Assembly: GCA_002711995.1 (NCBI GenBank) | Contig: PASN01000008.1 | Coordinates: 205,504 to 269,503 of the forward strand | DNA length: 64,000 nt | Source: Halobacteriovoraceae bacterium | Lineage (GTDB): Bacteria > Bdellovibrionota > Bacteriovoracia > Bacteriovoracales > Bacteriovoracaceae | Reading direction: 5' to 3' | Shown: positions 61,447 through 64,000 of the stretch, in pieces | Numbering within the stretch: the first letter of the stretch is position 1 | Layout: each line of letters starts with the position of its first letter | Notes under the pieces: model-generated | What the model saw: the letters and a program-made list of their open reading frames with translations, nothing else | What the model was told of the DNA's origin: nothing | The model's database searches: none | Program-made: the position numbers and the translations under genes

Positions 61447-63834
61447 TTAATCCGGTCTTGCCAAAACTTTCCTGGGTTTAGAGCCCTGTGCTGGACCTAC
61501 AATACCATTTCTTTCAAGTTCATCGATAATGTTTGCGGCCCTGTTATAACCGACTCTCAAGCGGCGTTGCAACATGGATGCAGAAGCTTGTCCAGATTCC
61601 ATGACAACTTGAAGTGCTTCTTGATACACGGGGTCATCCGATGTCCCAGAAACATAAGTTCCACCACTTGTAACTTCCCCATTTGATTCAGGGTCCTCTT
61701 CCCCTCCAGTTTCAAGAAATTTAATTGCCTCTTCATTAAACTCACTTGGAATCTCTGAAAGTTTTTCAACTAAAACCTCAATTTCACCTTCGTCTACAAA
61801 TGAAGAATGTAGTCTTAAAAGCTCAACACCATGCTTATAGAGCATATCACCTTTACCTAGAAGCTTTTGCGCTCCGTACTGGTCAAGGATGGTTTTTGAA
61901 TCATGGCCGGTTGTTACTCGGAAGGCCACACGGGTAGGGAAGTTTGCTTTAATTACACCAGTGATAACATCAGTACTCGGTCGTTGAGTCGCCAACACCA
62001 AATGGATTCCAGCTGCTCTGGCTTTAGCTGCTAAACGGTTCACATTGGTTTCAATATCTTTCCCGGATTTTGTAAGGATTAAATCTGCAAATTCATCTAT
62101 AACAATCACAATGTAAGGTAGCTCATATCCTTCCTCGTCACCATTTTCATAGTATTGACTTATTTTCCATAGGATAGAAGGGCCAGCTGCCTTTAATTTT
62201 TTATTAAAACCTTCGATGTTCTTAACGCCCATCTCCTTAAGTATGGTGTACCTTCTTTCCATTTCCTCAACGGCCCAAAGAAGGGAAATGGCAGCTGATT
62301 TGGCCTCTGTAATAACAGGAAGCATCAAATGTGGAAGGGTCGAAAATAATGCCAATTCCAGTTGCTTAGGATCTATAAGAACTAACTTTAGCTCTTTTGG
62401 ACTTTTCTTTATGATCAGAGAAACAAGAAGAGTATTAATGAAAACTGACTTACCTGCTCCTGTAGCACCGGCCACAAGCATGTGTGGCATACCTGCTAAA
62501 TCAACTACAGCGACCTCACCAAAGGCATCTTTCCCCATTGCAATAGGCAAACGATTGTTTGATTCGTTGAAAACAGGAGTTTGGAGAACTTCATCCAGGT
62601 AAATAAACTCTCTAGGATTACGAGGAACCTCAATACCAATAGTAGACCTTCCTTTAAGCGGATAAACAACTCTTATAGGTGCACCATTTAAGGCAAGGCC
62701 AATATCGTCCTCCAGACCCTTTACTTTAGAAGCTTTAATTCCCTCTCCAAGATCCAATTCGAATGTGTCGACAACTGGTCCCTTAAGAATATTGATAATT
62801 TGTCCACGAACGTTGAATTCATTTAACTTACCCTCAATTGTTGAACAGATTGAGTCAAAGTAGTGCTTATCAGGTCCTTGAATTCTTTCATGGTTTGTAT
62901 TATCGCTTATGCAATCAATTAGTTCTTCACTTTGGAAAAAGCTTTCGTTTTCCATTGAGCCTACTGAAGATTTAATTTGTTTTTTTGAATCACCGCTATC
63001 TTGGATATTATTTTCTGCTACAACTTCCTCTTTCTTCTCTTCAACCGCCGGCATTTGAGGGTTAGGAGCTAAGTTGTTCTCCTCAACTATTTTTGAAGCA
63101 GGATCGTTCTTAACAGGGGTACTTATCTCTCGGTCTTTTCTTTCAGCAGTTGCTTTTGTTAACTTCTTAGTGTTCCTAGGCAACAGCTTTTCAGTATTTG
63201 GCCTTTTAATCCCTGTTTTTAAAAACCCGATGGCCTTTGTCTTTAGTTCAACAGAAGAGCTTTTGGAACGTAAAGTTCCAATGGTCTTTTCCATATGTTT
63301 AAAGGCAATATTTAAGTATCGCCCAATGGTTCCACCCAACTGTCCCAATTGAGTTTGCATTATGCTAAGACTATCCCAAAAAGCACTTCTCATGGTGACC
63401 AATGCTACAAAAAAGCCAAAAAGGAGAACCATAAAAAACACAATATATGAATCTAGAACCTTATCGCTTTTATGAAGCAACCCTTTTCCAATAAATTCTG
63501 GAAAAAAAATAAAGCTTAGAGAAAAGAAAAATCCACATAATAAAAAAGGAATAAATAGATCAAACTCTTTATGTCGCTTATTCAACACAGTGTTATATAT
63601 AAAAAAGTAGGTTACAAATGGTGCAACAATCCAAACACCTACATAATATGAGCTCAAGGTAAATAAAGAAGAAACGTAATAACTAAAATAGCTTAAGTCA
63701 TTATCACTACTTGAAATAGTAAGTGTATTATCAGGAAAGTTTTTATAAAAGGCATAGTATACAATGTTAAAAAAAGCCAACACGCATAAAAGCCACAAAT
63801 TTGATTTAAGTAATTTTTGTATCATTAATAACAT
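61447..63834 (-). CDS. ftsK: DNA translocase FtsK
   Basis: A protein of about 795 residues. Four to five N-terminal membrane helices anchor it at the division site, then a polar linker (about 200-300), and the motor domain with alpha, beta and RecA-like parts: Walker A VAGATGAGKSVFINTLLV, Walker B region YIVIVIDEFADLIL, and LVLATQRPSTDVITG. The last 70 residues are the gamma winged-helix domain that reads KOPS-like sites (QASASMLQRRLRVGYNRAANIIDELE in parts). Start is uncertain: MLLMIQK at 63834 is chosen, but 63861 is possible and no good Shine-Dalgarno sequence is seen. Confidence 0.93.
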   Translation of the reverse strand: MLLMIQKLLKSNLWLLCVLAFFNIVYYAFYKNFPDNTLTISSSDNDLSYFSYYVSSLFTLSSYYVGVWIVAPFVTYFFIYNTVLNKRHKEFDLFIPFLLCGFFFSLSFIFFPEFIGKGLLHKSDKVLDSYIVFFMVLLFGFFVALVTMRSAFWDSLSIMQTQLGQLGGTIGRYLNIAFKHMEKTIGTLRSKSSSVELKTKAIGFLKTGIKRPNTEKLLPRNTKKLTKATAERKDREISTPVKNDPASKIVEENNLAPNPQMPAVEEKKEEVVAENNIQDSGDSKKQIKSSVGSMENESFFQSEELIDCISDNTNHERIQGPDKHYFDSICSTIEGKLNEFNVRGQIINILKGPVVDTFELDLGEGIKASKVKGLEDDIGLALNGAPIRVVYPLKGRSTIGIEVPRNPREFIYLDEVLQTPVFNESNNRLPIAMGKDAFGEVAVVDLAGMPHMLVAGATGAGKSVFINTLLVSLIIKKSPKELKLVLIDPKQLELALFSTLPHLMLPVITEAKSAAISLLWAVEEMERRYTILKEMGVKNIEGFNKKLKAAGPSILWKISQYYENGDEEGYELPYIVIVIDEFADLILTKSGKDIETNVNRLAAKARAAGIHLVLATQRPSTDVITGVIKANFPTRVAFRVTTGHDSKTILDQYGAQKLLGKGDMLYKHGVELLRLHSSFVDEGEIEVLVEKLSEIPSEFNEEAIKFLETGGEEDPESNGEVTSGGTYVSGTSDDPVYQEALQVVMESGQASASMLQRRLRVGYNRAANIIDELERNGIVGPAQGSKPRKVLARPD

Positions 63835-63902
63835 TTTAGGATTTGGAATAGCGAAAGGCAAAGAAAAATGGAAGCCTATTCGCCAATGACAAGGTTTTGG
63901 AC

Positions 63903-63930
63903 AAAAAAAAAGCCTACTCGAAAGTAGGCT
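63903..63930 (-). terminator. UUCG-loop terminator of the rRNA operon
   Basis: On the minus strand AGCCTACT-TTCG-AGTAGGCT forms an 8-bp stem with a UUCG tetraloop, followed by about nine T. It lies 15 bases after the end of the 5S rRNA and before ftsK. Confidence 0.92.
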
Positions 63931-63945
63931 TTTTATATAAATAAT

Positions 63946-64000
63946 GGGTGCATCTTGCTATTCTCACACTCAGTCCCCCGAGCACTACCTTCGCCGCAAG
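63946..64000 (-). rRNA. rrf: 5S rRNA, 3' part (cut by window end)
   Basis: The minus strand reads CTTGCGGCGAAGGTAGTGCT ... GAGTGTGAGAATAGCAAGATGCACCC. This matches the last 55 bases of bacterial 5S rRNA: the GGTAGTG helix and GAGAGTAG-like loop E region and the terminal helix strand. A typical terminator follows at once. The 5' half lies beyond the window; the exact 3' end is estimated. Confidence 0.85.

Noticed and set aside
1..64000. Phage, plasmid, integrase, toxin-antitoxin or restriction-modification genes
   Set aside because: No product in the window carries the motifs of these families; the content is chromosomal housekeeping and envelope genes.

Overview
The window looks like chromosomal DNA of a low-GC (by eye about 40%) Gram-negative bacterium, most likely a member of Bdellovibrionota (Bacteriovorax/Peredibacter-like predators or their relatives). 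The evidence is the many small lipoproteins, FadL/PorV-type outer-membrane proteins, a TIGR02147-family regulator (a family known mainly from Bdellovibrio- and Fibrobacter-like genomes), a fused E1 2-oxoacid dehydrogenase, and the order of the housekeeping genes. The lineage is inferred from gene content, not from a phylogeny. I see no phage, insertion sequence, integrase, CRISPR array, tRNA or classical defence system.

Layout. 1-1.5 kb: tandem paralogous lipoproteins. 1.6-5 kb: AEC transporter, GT9 glycosyltransferase, an EI24/CysZ-like membrane protein broken by a homopolymer indel, and fabI. 5-8.4 kb: a HisC-like aminotransferase, a small secreted protein and a lipoprotein gene interrupted by an amber codon. 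8.8-11.6 kb: homogentisate catabolism (FAH hydrolase, hmgA, flavin reductase). 11.6-16.8 kb: small lipoproteins, an M24 peptidase and a fused E1 dehydrogenase. 16.8-25.8 kb: a radical-SAM/DUF2344 fusion, outer-membrane-type proteins and a 1068-residue repeat lipoprotein. 25.8-30 kb: msrC, leucine dehydrogenase, ferredoxin, a CorC-type protein and a MutT-type Nudix protein. 29.8-33.4 kb: a very large Cys-rich secreted protein, also split at a homopolymer. 33.6-39.5 kb: SDR, rny, 5-FCL, zapA, ftsY, a CoA-type Nudix protein and an EpmA-like protein. 39.5-47.4 kb: an accessory-looking stretch with a sulfatase-modifying-factor-like secreted protein, TIGR02147 regulator, unknown secreted proteins, a thioredoxin-like lipoprotein, rimO and a FadL-like protein. 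47.4-51 kb: nadB-nadC and a minimal ComEC-like protein. 51-61.3 kb: tig, then a long minus-strand housekeeping array read as rpsB-tsf-pyrH-frr-uppS-cdsA-rseP-tsaB-psd-like-pssA-truA. 61.4-64 kb: ftsK, a UUCG-loop terminator and the 3' end of a 5S rRNA gene, so an rRNA operon lies just outside the window.

How the genes fit together. The rpsB-to-truA block links translation (S2, EF-Ts, ribosome recycling), UMP kinase, undecaprenyl-PP and CDP-diacylglycerol synthesis, site-2 proteolysis and phosphatidylserine synthesis, the usual envelope/translation supercluster. Leucine dehydrogenase, the fused E1 and the homogentisate genes suggest growth on amino acids from protein.

The most notable observations are regulatory and structural rather than a new defence system: two 9-nt homopolymers that each break a reading frame by the same +1 base; a terminator whose 3' arm is the ribosome-binding site of msrC; an apparently leaderless lipoprotein gene whose promoter and start codon lie inside the terminator of the preceding operon; and enzyme homologues with altered catalytic motifs (a decarboxylase-like protein with FGG for FGS, an EpmA-like protein without the motif-3 Arg, an SDR with a three-residue insertion in YxxxK).
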